Positions 45,331 through 56,209 of a DNA stretch of 64,000 nt are shown piece by piece. A program made the position numbers and the translations under genes. Source of the stretch: Pochonia chlamydosporia 170 (Eukaryota; Ascomycota; Sordariomycetes; Hypocreales; Clavicipitaceae); the NCBI RefSeq assembly GCF_001653235.2, contig NC_035792.1, forward strand, positions 1,798,001-1,862,000, read 5' to 3'. Under the pieces are notes generated by a model. That model searched no databases. It saw nothing but the letters and a program-made list of their open reading frames with translations, and had not been told where the DNA came from. The stretch's first letter is position 1. The number at the start of each line of letters is the position of its first letter.

Positions 45331-45487
45331 TGGTGTGGGCTGCATTGTATGATAGCGGTTGGCATTTTGCAATTTTGGTTGACCTGAGGTAGAGAAGTAC
45401 AGGTAGAGTAGAAAGACAGGTAGCAATGTATAAAGACATTCACATGTATTGGCATGTTTCTAATGGGTAGTTACAAGGGCATAGATT

Positions 45488-48400
45488 CTATAATATACTT
45501 GCCGCGTCATCTCTATCCTCCACTCTCAACAAGCCATGCTCCTCACCGGCGTCGTCCCTATCATCAGCATCCCTCGTGTTTCCTGCCGGCGCTGCACCTG
45601 TTCTCCTCGTCTCATCCGCCCCATTGAGAACGTACCACGCATCCTTTTTGGTAAGAATACCCTGTAGGACGCCCCGGTCCGCAAAGAGCACGTATCGAAG
45701 ACCGAGTTTTTGGAAATACGTCACCACGAGATGGAGGTTCGTGCGGGACGGAAGCGTCAGGGGCGTCTGGTCCATCCACGGCCGGAGATCGAGTGTTGTT
45801 CGTGGATCCGCAAGCGGTTGATGCGAGAAGAAGACTTCTGTTTCGGCGGGCAGCGAGCGGGGCGGTTGTGTGGCCGTGCGGATATTGTAGCTTAGTTCTG
45901 CGCGGGATATGTATCCCAGGAGGATGGCCTCGCGGGGATCCGAAATGACAGGAAAGCCGCGGTAGGCGTGCATTTCGAGGATGGTGTTGAGGGACGAGAT
46001 GGTGTGTCCGGTTGCAGTGAGGACGTTTAAATCCTCGATTCGGGTCATGATTTGGGCGGCGGGCACGTCGGGGATGGTCATTTCCTCCGAGTTGTCGAGG
46101 AACGGGTACTCGTTGAAATGGATCCAGGATTCGTAGATGCCGCGCCGCGAGAAGGCGTCGCCTACCCATTTGGATATCATGACGGCCACCATGATGGGTA
46201 GGACGTACGTGAGTGCGCCGGTGAGCTCGAACATGATGACGACGATGGACACGGTCATGCGGGTTACGCCTGCCAGGGCGGCGGATGCGCCGATGATGGC
46301 GTAAGTTCCTGGTGTTATGCAGGGGACGTCGGGTGCGCAGGTGGCGAAGACGAAGAAATTAGGGTGGTTGTGTACCCAGATCTCCATGATGATTCCCACA
46401 GCGCGACCTGTCAGTGCGCCTATTGCCATGGACGGCAGGATAATGCCGGCGGGAATCTGGAGGCCAAAGGTGATGGTTGCGAGGAAGAAGCCCAGGACGG
46501 CGGCGAAGATGAGCAGCACGACTGTCCCGGCTGATGCTGTACCCGTCCGACATAGACCAATTGGGTCGTCGAGAACACGGGAGCATTCGGAGAATAAACT
46601 CGACACGAGTTCTGTGGACTGGACCTTCATGTAGAAGTTGGGATAGTTGATGAGGGCAGTGAGAAAAGCCACGGCGAGGACTTGGAGAATCGGTCCTGGA
46701 AGCCAGGATTGGGACTTTTTCCAGCGGGCAACAGCCATGTTTGTGCGGATAAAAAGACCACCGTATACACCCTGTTGCATGTCAGATTAACCCTTTATGG
46801 GTAGTGTATCCAGGAGTACCTACACCAAAGATGCCCAGAATGGCATAAGGAATGATTTCAAAGCCGTGCCAGTCCACGCTGTACTTGGTCTGGTAAAGGA
46901 CGAGTTTGCCAGATCGGTAGGGGTCAAAGGCTTGCAAACAGACGGCTGCTGTCATGGCACACACAAAGCTTTGCCACATGGTCTTGTCTGGGAAGTAGTA
47001 TGACAATTGCTGCAATGGGTGTTAACATTTGGCTTACTTTCGGGTCACTGAATGCCAAGACGACGAACCTCAAGACTGAATAATACACCGCCAATGGGTG
47101 AGCCAAAGGCCACAGAGATGCCAGATGCTGCAGCTGCAGAGAGCACCTCTCGTTTCCGAGCTTTTACTTGTCAGATGAAGCTTTCACAGTGGTCAGAGAG
47201 AGATGTACCTTCATTGTCTCTAATATTGGAGAATAGCTTGATGAATAGATTCGCGCAACAACACGCCACGTGTACCAAGGGGCCCTCCTTTCCCAGCCAC
47301 ATGCCAGACGCAACAGCAAGTACCTGCAAATATGTTAGAAAACCCCGTACAAACAAAAAATTAGAAAACCTACTAGACCCATTGACTTGGTGATCAAGGT
47401 CCAAGTGCCCAAGAATCTTCTTATGACAAAGCCTCCAAGGACTGTCTTGAGCTCAGGTATACCACTATGCTTAGCATACAAGGCGTACTCTTGCACGAGA
47501 AGGGCAGCGCAATACGCTAGTGTTACCTTGAAATATGTTAGAGACGCCATCGAAACGACTTGGTAGGTATCAACAAACGTACAGAAAATAGGAGGTAAAA
47601 AAAGTATTCGATGAACCACCTGCCCCCAGCAGCATGTACACCAAGGGCCTCACTCCAGTACTTCCAGCCTGCACATTTCGAACCCTGATCATACCCATAA
47701 CAGCAAAAGCTCTTGTTGAGGTAGAAATGACCACCCTCTGGTCCGCTGGAGCAAAAGCCCAGTTTCAGGTCTCCTAACCAGTCGCTGGTGATGTTTATCC
47801 CTGCAGCGATTGCGCCGACAAGCAAACCCGTCAGAACTAGAATGACCCAGACCTGACTTGCATCGACGAAGAGTTGGACATAGCCCATTATTCCATGCGC
47901 GGTGGAGGACAGCACCCGCATTCGCTGTCGTTCTTTGGTGTACTCGAAGATCCAGTCAATGGCCGTCATGTCCTCATACCCGACTCGTCGGCCAGGGCCT
48001 TCGGTGTACCAATCTTGGGAAGGTCCATCTTTAGGCACCGCATTGACATTGGTTGACTGCGATCTTTGCGGCGAGCCCGTAGCCACGGAGATGTTGGCAC
48101 TGCGGAGATGCCTTTGCGGCGATGGTGTATCTTGTCGAAGCACCGACGGCGAGCCTGTGAGGGATGAGAAGAATCGTGATGGGCCCGAGAGCACAGATGG
48201 CTTTGGCTTTCGTTTGAAGGACAAGGGCGTGTTTAGATCTTGGGTAAAGGGGTCGTCGTCGAGGACGTGGCCATGGTGAGCAATGTCGGCGGTGTCGTCG
48301 GCGAGGAAATCGAGCTCGTCTCGGTCGTCGGTGGATGGCGGCGTGTGCGCATTCGGTGGTGAATGAGATGAGGACGAAGCAGAGGCAAATGGGTCGTTCT

Positions 48401-48497
48401 GGGCGGCTCCAGACATGATGCGACTCATTCCATTTTCGAGCAGCCGGTTTGTTGAAGCTGGGATGGTTTCAAGTTGGGATGATTGTCGATGTCGCAA
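45488..48497 (-). CDS. CLC-family chloride transporter
   Basis: Six exons on the minus strand, 48497-47583, 47526-47374, 47323-47209, 47160-47069, 47009-46824 and 46771-45488, give 914 aa. The start is the first in-frame ATG; Met 24 or 28 (MSRIM, MSGAAQ) are equally possible. A long Ser/Pro-rich cytosolic N-terminus precedes the CLC membrane domain: HSGIPELK (Ser about 326), GKEGPLVH with the gating Glu (about 369), and FSPIGG-type [18 protein letters not shown]. Two CBS domains close the protein (about 725-790 and 837-875). Family members are Cl-/H+ exchangers of endosomes, vacuole or Golgi. Here the position of the proton Glu is Gln (about 426), so coupling may be altered. The 3' end converges on CDC9. 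Confidence 0.9.
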
Positions 48498-48949
48498 TCA
48501 AATAGCCAAGAGCTGGGCGTGGCTTGGCTTGGCTCCGGCATTGTGGCATTAGGGGGATCAGGGAGTGTCAGGGGGTCAAGCAGCGGCCATTGGGGGATGG
48601 ATGCGCTGGAGCAGGATGAGTTGGCTCTGATGTTCGGGTCGATTAGCGAGAGATCCACTGAAATTGTTGAGCTAGCTGCATGATGTGTGAGCTGAGGCTG
48701 ATCTGGCATATCACCTCTTGATTGGCTCAACTGAGGTGGGTTCCGTCATGCATCAACTTCATGTCAATATCGACTACCACAACCACTTACAACCGGTTTT
48801 GCATTCAAGCTTTTGGATGACTATTCTATCAGTAAAGACCTTAGAAACATCTCATCAACCAATACTACCACTACGTCCTGACAGCACACCCATGATCCCC
48901 ACCAACTCACTCCAGTCTTGAAAAGACTTCACCAACCCATCCACACATC
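48498..48949. promoter_or_regulatory. Divergent promoter, CLC and neurochondrin genes
   Basis: 452 bp between divergent starts; the part next to 48950 is C/A-rich, as in a 5' leader. No specific site identified. If the CLC start is at Met 24 or 28 this gap grows by up to 81 bp. Confidence 0.4.
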
Positions 48950-50950
48950 ATGGAACAACCCAACCAGCCCTCACAACCCGGCCCTTCCAACTCTCCAAAC
49001 GCCACAATCTCTCAAATCCAAACATTTCTACAATCCAAAGACGACACCCAGCGCTTCGTTGGCCTAGCACTCCTCAAGTCCGTCCTCGACAACACCCCAG
49101 ACCTCCGACAAGATGAGCAAGTCATCCTCTCACTGTGGGAAAGCATATCGCCCAAGTTTCTGGACAGACTCATAAAAACGGGGTCCAAGACATCCGGCGA
49201 CAATTCCAAAGAGATGCTGGACCTGGTAGTTTCTGTCATTCACACGTTTGCCGCACTGCTGCCTGAGTCGGCGAGGAGTGAGGCCAAGTTTACGGGTAGG
49301 ATACCAGGGCTGGTGGGCGCTGTTCTATACAGGTAAGTCTTATCCAAATATACATATACCAGTATAGCGCTTTACTGATGAGTTGGCAGCGTTGGCGACA
49401 CGACTTTACTATTACTACAGCTTCTTCACACACTTGTTAGCACGCCGGAAGGTGCCAAGGCATTCATTTACGCAGGAGATGTCTCTGCTTTGAGTGAGAT
49501 TGCTCCCACGCATGCTATTGTGCTGGATATTTTCTGCTTTGCATGGCTGAATGGCATGGCGACTGTCTTGGAGAAACACGTTTTAGTTCAGCAGATTACG
49601 GATACGATGCAGTCTGTCGTGTCGTCATTCAGGGGTACTGATGGAGTCACTCTGCTCAAGTTTTTGGGCACGTTTCTCAGACAGGCGGACCCTACTGTAT
49701 GCCAGTTCCTCCCCAAACCTTCACTACTTATAACTAATCTTATATTATAGATCCTCCCCCATGAACCAACATGGCTAAAAACAATAGTAGGCTTCATACA
49801 AACACTTGTCAGGAGCCGTCCCAACCCAGCCGCCCGATCAGCCTACACCAATGCCGCTGCATCCATCCTCCAGGCCTACCCGCAATCCACAGCACTATTA
49901 TTCACAGAATCCTCAAAGGACGACAAGCCATTCTCCTATCTCCTCATCAACCTCATGCTCATCGATATCCGCTCCTCCGCACCCACTCTCCTCGAACAAC
50001 TCAACACACCGGAATACGCTAAGCTCTCCCGTCGACTAGCGTCCGCGTTCGACGTCATCTCCATTTTCATAGGGTATCTCGTCCGCTGTCTCGAAGACGA
50101 ATCACTAGATACCCTTATAATGTCACCGGATAACCTGCTGAAGCTACGCAAGGGCATATCGGAAACAATGTCCCTAACAGTAGAGTACCTACGCGACAGG
50201 TGGGATGCCACCTTTGCAGGGGCAATGGGCCTGCATCCTGATGCGAGAACAGCGAATACAGAAACGGCATCTGGGTCCCGCCGCACACTAGCGTGGGATT
50301 CCATGATAAACACCGCTGATGAAGATCCGTTGATTCTGTCTGCCGTGAGGGCACTGGCTCTTTGGCTGAGGGAGGATGAGAATGAAATGTTGCGCGAGGA
50401 AGCGACCGGCTTGATTGACATGTTTATGGAGCTGTATCAGAGTAGTTCATTGGAGAAGCTGGATTTTCGATCTGCAACCTTGGTTGGTATGGAAGCCTTG
50501 GTGAGTATGCAGCAGGGTCGAGAGATATTCCTCCGCAATGAAGGGTGGAAGATTCTCAGTAAAGACTTGGCGAGTCTTTTGGAAGGCTCAGAGGGGCTTG
50601 AAGATGCCAGTGCGTCAAGGGGCATTGAAATCGTGCGTATTCTACTGGCGGTGGCGGAACAAGAGTCTGGTACATCAGAGGAATGGATGGATCTTATTAC
50701 GGCTGTGGCAGCATGGCATGTTTCTACAGAGGTGTCGCTTCTAGTGCAGGAGTTTCAGGTTGCTGTTCTGCAACTGTGTTGTGCATTGTTGGTCAGTGCC
50801 AGCGACGGCATGAAGAAGAGGTATAGCCAATCCATTGCGGCTATAAATGGGACGGCAGATCAGATTCAGAGGGCAGTTGTCGATGCTGAATTGGCAGAGG
50901 CGATGGAAGATGTTGTACAGACATTAAAAGATGTTATGAAGGCAATATAG
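48950..50950 (+). CDS. Neurochondrin-family protein
   Basis: Exons 48950-49332, 49390-49696 and 49751-50950 give 629 aa. After a Pro/Asn-rich start the protein is almost entirely helical: FLQSKDDTQRFVGLALLKSVLDN, LLLLQLLHTLVSTPEGAKAFI and LLKFLGTFLRQADPT (the second intron lies right after this). LRALALWLREDENEMLREEATGLIDMF-like and ATLVGMEALVSMQQGREIFL segments follow. This arm-repeat layout matches the neurochondrin family (labelled DUF1941 in many fungal annotations). The animal member binds Rab5 and SMN complexes and modulates signalling; the fungal function is not known. The 3' end lies 41 bp from that of VMA22. Confidence 0.82.
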
Positions 50951-50991
50951 AGTCTAAAATAGATCAATAAAGCAAGATAGCTCTTTGAAAG

Positions 50992-51594
50992 CTATACACC
51001 AGCTTTTACTTCCTGACCCATAATTACAGCAGCTCCCTCATCAGTGCCCTTACTCTTCGCACTCGCCTTGGCCCTCCTCTTTCTCGCTCTCCTCACCTCA
51101 ATCTCAACATGTTGCATCTCCGCATTAACAGACACCAACCGGGGAACAACCCCTTCCACCACTTTAATAGACTGCCGTTGAGCATCCCTCAACGGCATAG
51201 GCGTCAGAATGCCAAACCATCGCAACGGATCGTCATTCCTAGCCTTCCTCTCCTTTTCTTCGGTGTCCTCATCCCCAGTATCCTCATGGACCTCCTCCAC
51301 CGTAGTCGACTCTTCAGATACTGTAGTGGTATCTTCCGATGTCCTCGCTACAGTGACTCTGGGGATAGCGTCCTCGCCATTTGTGATGGTAACCCGTCGA
51401 CTGGCTCTCATTCTCTCGTCATACTGATCCTGACCGTATCGCATGCCCCGCTCCCCAGAGAAGTTGGCCCGAGCAATGCTGTGATACACGTCTGCCTGGA
51501 AGGTGGAGAGCTGTGTGCGCAGTTGCGTGTACTCGTTGAGGAGGGTGAGATAGCGCTCTAGGAGCTGGTCGATGTGTTGCTGGTCTGAGGACAT
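50992..51594 (-). CDS. VMA22: V-ATPase assembly protein Vma22 (CCDC115)
   Basis: Intronless, 200 aa from ATG 51594-51592. The N-terminal coiled-coil (HIDQLLERYLTLLNEYTQLRTQLS, residues 7-30) and the C-terminal block (DPLRWFGILTPMPLRDAQRQSIKVVEG and VEIEVRRARKRR) are the two conserved parts of Vma22/CCDC115. A variable acidic linker (EESTTVEEVHEDTGDEDTEE) joins them. Vma22 acts at the ER with Vma12 and Vma21 to assemble the membrane Vo sector of the vacuolar proton pump. Convergent with the neurochondrin gene; the 41-bp gap means the two 3' UTRs almost certainly overlap. Confidence 0.85.
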   Translation of the reverse strand: MSSDQQHIDQLLERYLTLLNEYTQLRTQLSTFQADVYHSIARANFSGERGMRYGQDQYDERMRASRRVTITNGEDAIPRVTVARTSEDTTTVSEESTTVEEVHEDTGDEDTEEKERKARNDDPLRWFGILTPMPLRDAQRQSIKVVEGVVPRLVSVNAEMQHVEIEVRRARKRRAKASAKSKGTDEGAAVIMGQEVKAGV

Positions 51595-51923
51595 GGTTTG
51601 GGATGAGTGCCGTGGTGGTGAGAGTGAGTTGGTTCTTGCTGGTTCCACTGTGAGAATGAAAAATTGATTGAGAATTTGCTTCCCGCTAGAGTATACAGGG
51701 AGACATTTGTTTGATTGAATGATATGGTGAGATGATAGGCAGAGGATGTTGAAGAGTTGATGGAGGTTGCAGTTGGCTGTGGAGCTTGCGAGTCTGATGA
51801 TTGGCAGGCAGCCGAATTTGGACTTCAGGCCAACGCTGACCGCACGGGCCGAGATTCTCAACTCCAGGCAACTACACTCTTGCCATAAGAATGCACTCTA
51901 TTCATGTCAACTCTAACAATAGT
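51595..51923. other. Intergenic between VMA22 and MFS gene
   Basis: 329 bp containing the VMA22 promoter and the 3' end of the upstream same-strand MFS gene. Nothing specific seen. Confidence 0.4.
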
Positions 51924-53611
51924 TTATGATACGCAGCTTCCCCTGTCAGGCTGCTGCTGGCTATTCTTCCACATCTTCCGCATCTCCCACAGAGGCGGTC
52001 CCCCAATAAACAAGGCACACCAAATCGACGTGGCTCCCGAGATGATAGCCAAGCTCCATCCCACAGCCGAGAATCCAGCACTCTCTCTAATAAATCCGCC
52101 CAACAAAGGTCCAACTATGACCCCTGCGGAAAATGCTATATTGTACAGAGCATAGCCCAGAGCAATGGGCTTCGTTTCTCGGCCCGTGTAACGGTCCTCG
52201 ACTGCGTAGCTGATTTCAGCAGTTACTGGCCCAAAAGTGAAGGCATTACCAACACCGACGCCAGCCAAAAGGCCACACAGCATGACTTTGTCCGACATTG
52301 TGTTCTGCGACACAAATCGAAGGCAAACCAGGAATGGGATATAAAACATGAAACCAAATGCAGATAACCATCGAGGCCCGTATTTATCGCAGAGGTATCC
52401 CACAAACGGGCCTAAACAGGTAGGCAATACCAATGGAAGGAAGATCAGGCCGGCCCCAGTAGAGTCCCAACCGAATAAATCCTTGACAAAGATGGGAAGC
52501 GTGCTGTCAAAGGCTGACAGAAGAACGGCTTCGGCTATCGTGCCCCAAAATGCGGCGAGCAATCTCGGGCTAGTGAACAACCCGAGTGTGTCCTTGGCCC
52601 CTAAGTACCCCGGCCTCTTCTTCCTTCTATCAAGGCTCTCATGGTCGTACGATGGATTTTGCGAAGTGCTGTCTCGTGCATCTTCTTCGTTCGAGTTGAT
52701 TGTGGGCGTATGTACATTGGTGAGCTGTGATTGTGTTGTTTCTACTCGCTGCAGCCACTTTGCTGCGTGCTTCTTCTCAATCACCAAGATTCGCAAGACA
52801 ATATCGGCAGCAATGAGGGCAAAGCACATGGCCCAGACTTCGTAATATCCACCTTTGGAGTAAACAATACCTCCAAATAAAGGTGAGGTCAATGTGCCTA
52901 AGGACATGGCTATCCCAATCCAGCCCATTGCCCATCCCATTCGCTCAGCCGAGACTGTATCTACAGCCAGAGCCAGGCCGACAGACCAAGTCAGGGCACT
53001 AGTCATGCCTTGTAGTATTCGTCCAAGGATTAACATGGCAACATTTTGCATGAAGCACAAGAGGAACGTGGCGGAGCCGAGGAGTACAAGACCAGCAAGC
53101 ATCGGCGTGCGTCGGTCATTTGTTCTATCTGCCAGAACACCCCATACCGCTATTCACCCGTCAGACCAGGTATTCCATGCAAGAGTACTTACGATATTTA
53201 CGATTTTATTTCTTGTCAAAAGCCAGGGGGAACTTACGCGCAGAAACGAGAATAGCGGCACCGAAAGCAGCCAGCGAAACAGAGATCCAGAATTGCACTG
53301 TGAAGACTTAGTATGTCAAACTCGTCATGGAGTTATTAGTAAAACTATTGTCTCTCACCTTTGTCCTCCGCAACACCTGCCCGTGTCTGCAAGGCAAATG
53401 GTAAAACGGGCACAACGACGGCATAGGGAAATATGTCCTACAAGTGTAGCTTAGTTTCAACACGCCTTTCTAGGTCGTTCCAGACACTACCTACAGTGAA
53501 CACGGCAATTGACACCATAAGAATGATAAAAGTTACTGATGAACGAAGTTCCAAGAATAGGGGACGTTTGCCCTTTCTTGTTATCGTTTCCCAAACGTTC
53601 CTGGCAGTCAT
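51924..53611 (-). CDS. Major facilitator superfamily transporter, DHA1/SLC18-like
   Basis: Exons on the minus strand at 53611-53495, 53437-53359, 53297-53238 and 53149-51924 give 493 aa. Twelve membrane helices are expected. Motif A appears as GVLADRTNDRR after helix 2. The antiporter motif C region is GWIGIAMSLGTLTSPLFGG in helix 5. A long cytosolic loop (about residues 200-265, charged and Ser/Asn-rich) lies between helices 6 and 7. The pattern DIFPYAVVVPVLPFAL ... GGFIRESAGF resembles the vesicular amine transporter-like drug:H+ antiporters of fungi. Substrate unknown. Three small 5' exons break the first two helices, and all junctions close in frame. Confidence 0.82.
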
Positions 53612-56154
53612 GGCGACGTTATTCACCAAAATAGCTTTTGGATCCTTATGCCGTTTAATTTAAATAAATATAGTATAGAGGGAAATGGCGGGGTATAAGT
53701 AAAGTTGGACCATCCTAGAGACGCTATTTGATTCCGCCGCGCGTTGCTAGCCGTAGGACAGTAACTATTGTTCGACCTCAGGCGAGTCGAAACTCCAACA
53801 AATGCGAAAGCCAAGTATTCTTTAAAAGTAGCAATACAGCAAGTTTCAAAAGGGCGTTATTGACGTATTAATACACACAGTCCGTAACGTGGGCCGATTA
53901 TGACTGACAAACGAATGTATAAACCAAGCCCATCGATTCGGGCGTCGAAGTCCGCGGGGCCCGAAACCACCTTTTGGCGCAAACTACATCATTGATATGC
54001 AGTCAACCACCGCTAGTTCAGCATGGAGATGCTTGGTAAGGTTCGGCAACGGAAGTTTTCCAGAAATGGGTTTGAAAGTTCCGATCTCGTAGGTGTGTGC
54101 GGGTGGATGTTGGCCTCTGCGTTGAGTGTGCAATGTAATGCCGCGACTCGCGAACCGTAGTCTAGGCAAGACAATAAACGGATTGTTGTAATGTCCGAAG
54201 TTAAACTGCATCACCTTGTTTCGATTTTGTGCCGTATTTCCGGGTGGTGTAAGTACCTTGGTGATAGAATAAGGATATGAATGTTTGGACAATCAGCGAA
54301 GGAGGCCATGTAACGCTGCGAAACGTTAGATTCGTAGACGAGAGGAGTGACGTTGATGGGGTTTGATGAGATGTAGATGTTTACTTCACATGTCCGAGGA
54401 GTTTGAATTGACCGTGGCCTCGGGTAGCATTTCATCGCCTAAATTCTTGGATTGCTGGTTTCATAGGAAGGTGGTGTTTGTTGTGGAAGGAGCGAAGGGA
54501 TCTCGTTCTGCTAAGACCACCTTGTCCGACTTTCCAAATCGGCGTCTTTCTATCTCCAAGGTCCATGTCTATCGCGAATGTCCTTCGTAGCCTCACTGGC
54601 CATCTGACAACTTTAGCATGTGGCATTGAATGGCTCGCCGTGTGGCACGGACGACTCTCCGATAGACAATCGGAACTACGGCTCGTTGGGTTTCCGTTCC
54701 AATCTGGCGATGACGAATACCTACCTGCTTATTATGAGTAACTATAATCACACAATGAGCAAAGTACCTACTCGTCTAATCACATTACGTAGTGAAGTCA
54801 CGATACGGCTCTTGTGCAAATCTGGCTTTTAGACGACCAAGGTGGCCCGGCACTTCCTCTGCCGGCCCGGAGACGTTCGATGTAGAAACAGATATCCCAA
54901 ACCGGCCGGATGCTACGTCATAAATGGGTTCAAGGCTTTCCGGAGTAAAGCTTGGACGCCTTGCTTAGTTTTAAAGCTTGATGAAGCCCCGACGGAGATC
55001 TCGGCCACCTTTGGGTGAGACAATGTCCATGTACTGCCAATAAAAATAGCGCAGCATGTCTCTGAAGCACTGGATCAAGCAAAAAGATCAATCTTGCGTG
55101 ATAGTTTCCTTTGCTGATACGTATCAAACTTTAGCTGAGATTTACTTCTCTGTAACTGCTCTCTATCTAGGCAATCAAGTCGCTTGCTTAGCCGAAGGTA
55201 TGTGAATGTGAACGTCCCCTGTCATGGTGACCCCGTATGGTTGAAGCAAAGGTTGCTGACAGGAATTTCGTCAAAAGAGCGTATCGTCCCTCCATATTCT
55301 TAGGCGAGGGATACTGGTATGGGCTTCTCTCTATCAGAATGCACATACGAACACACCTTACCTTGGTTCAGCTATCCGTTTACATGCAGCTATATATCTC
55401 TTGAGTCTGACCGTCCAGACTTGGCGAGAAACTTGAAAGGCAACATGCATATTTCTGCAAATTCACATCGAGCCGTCCATAAAATGCGCCTTCAATGCCG
55501 TACGACTTCAACATAGAGTACACGGTGTAAGTGAATACATGGTGCGAACCATCACACCTCATATCTTGCAATGTTGCAAGTTCGAGCCGCTTGTGTTTCT
55601 GTCTTGTTTCCCGATGCCTCTTTTCTGTATTGATTCGGCCACGGATCAGTGCGGCTTGTCTTGTTCTTGTAGAACAAAGACGAATATGTTTCTATATCAT
55701 ATGTCCGGCAACATTCATGATTGAACAAGTTCGTTGGCTTCAATGAACCACTGAAGGCATAAGGCTGGGACTAGGTAAAGCCATTCCTTACCTTTCAGAG
55801 ATGCATACCGCTCTCCTAAAATGAGCCCGGCTTACGCTAGTGAAGCTCATGAACACAAACAACTCTCCTCTTTTGCATTTCTGCGTCGACGGATACCTGC
55901 TTTGTGCAAGGCAGTTTGCTGTGAAACAATACAGGCTTGCACATAATGTTTGATCATGTTGACTGGGTCCTGCTGTCATCGCGCAAGCCACAACAGGAAG
56001 AATACGATAGAGCTTCAAATCAAAATTGTCTCTTGATTCACCGCAATCCAGCCCACGTCAGTGGTACGAGAGACTAAGAACGGTTGCCCGAAGCATATGC
56101 CTGGAGTTGGTCTGAGTTCCCTTATCCCTTAGATCTCTTTCATCGGAGACTTCT

Positions 56155-56209
56155 TTCCTTTATCATCAAAGATAAAGGAAGTCCTTTGATATCAGACGAT
56201 ATCAAAGGA
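56155..56209. repeat. Two adjacent perfect hairpins sharing a sequence theme
   Basis: TTCCTTTATC / GATAAAGGAA (56155-56164 and 56171-56180, 6-nt loop) is followed at once by TCCTTTGATATC / GATATCAAAGGA (56182-56193 and 56198-56209, 4-nt loop). Both arms begin TCCTTT. The flanking 150 bp is AT-rich and uses a narrow set of words (AGATAG, CTAGAG), unlike surrounding DNA. Confidence 0.8.
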
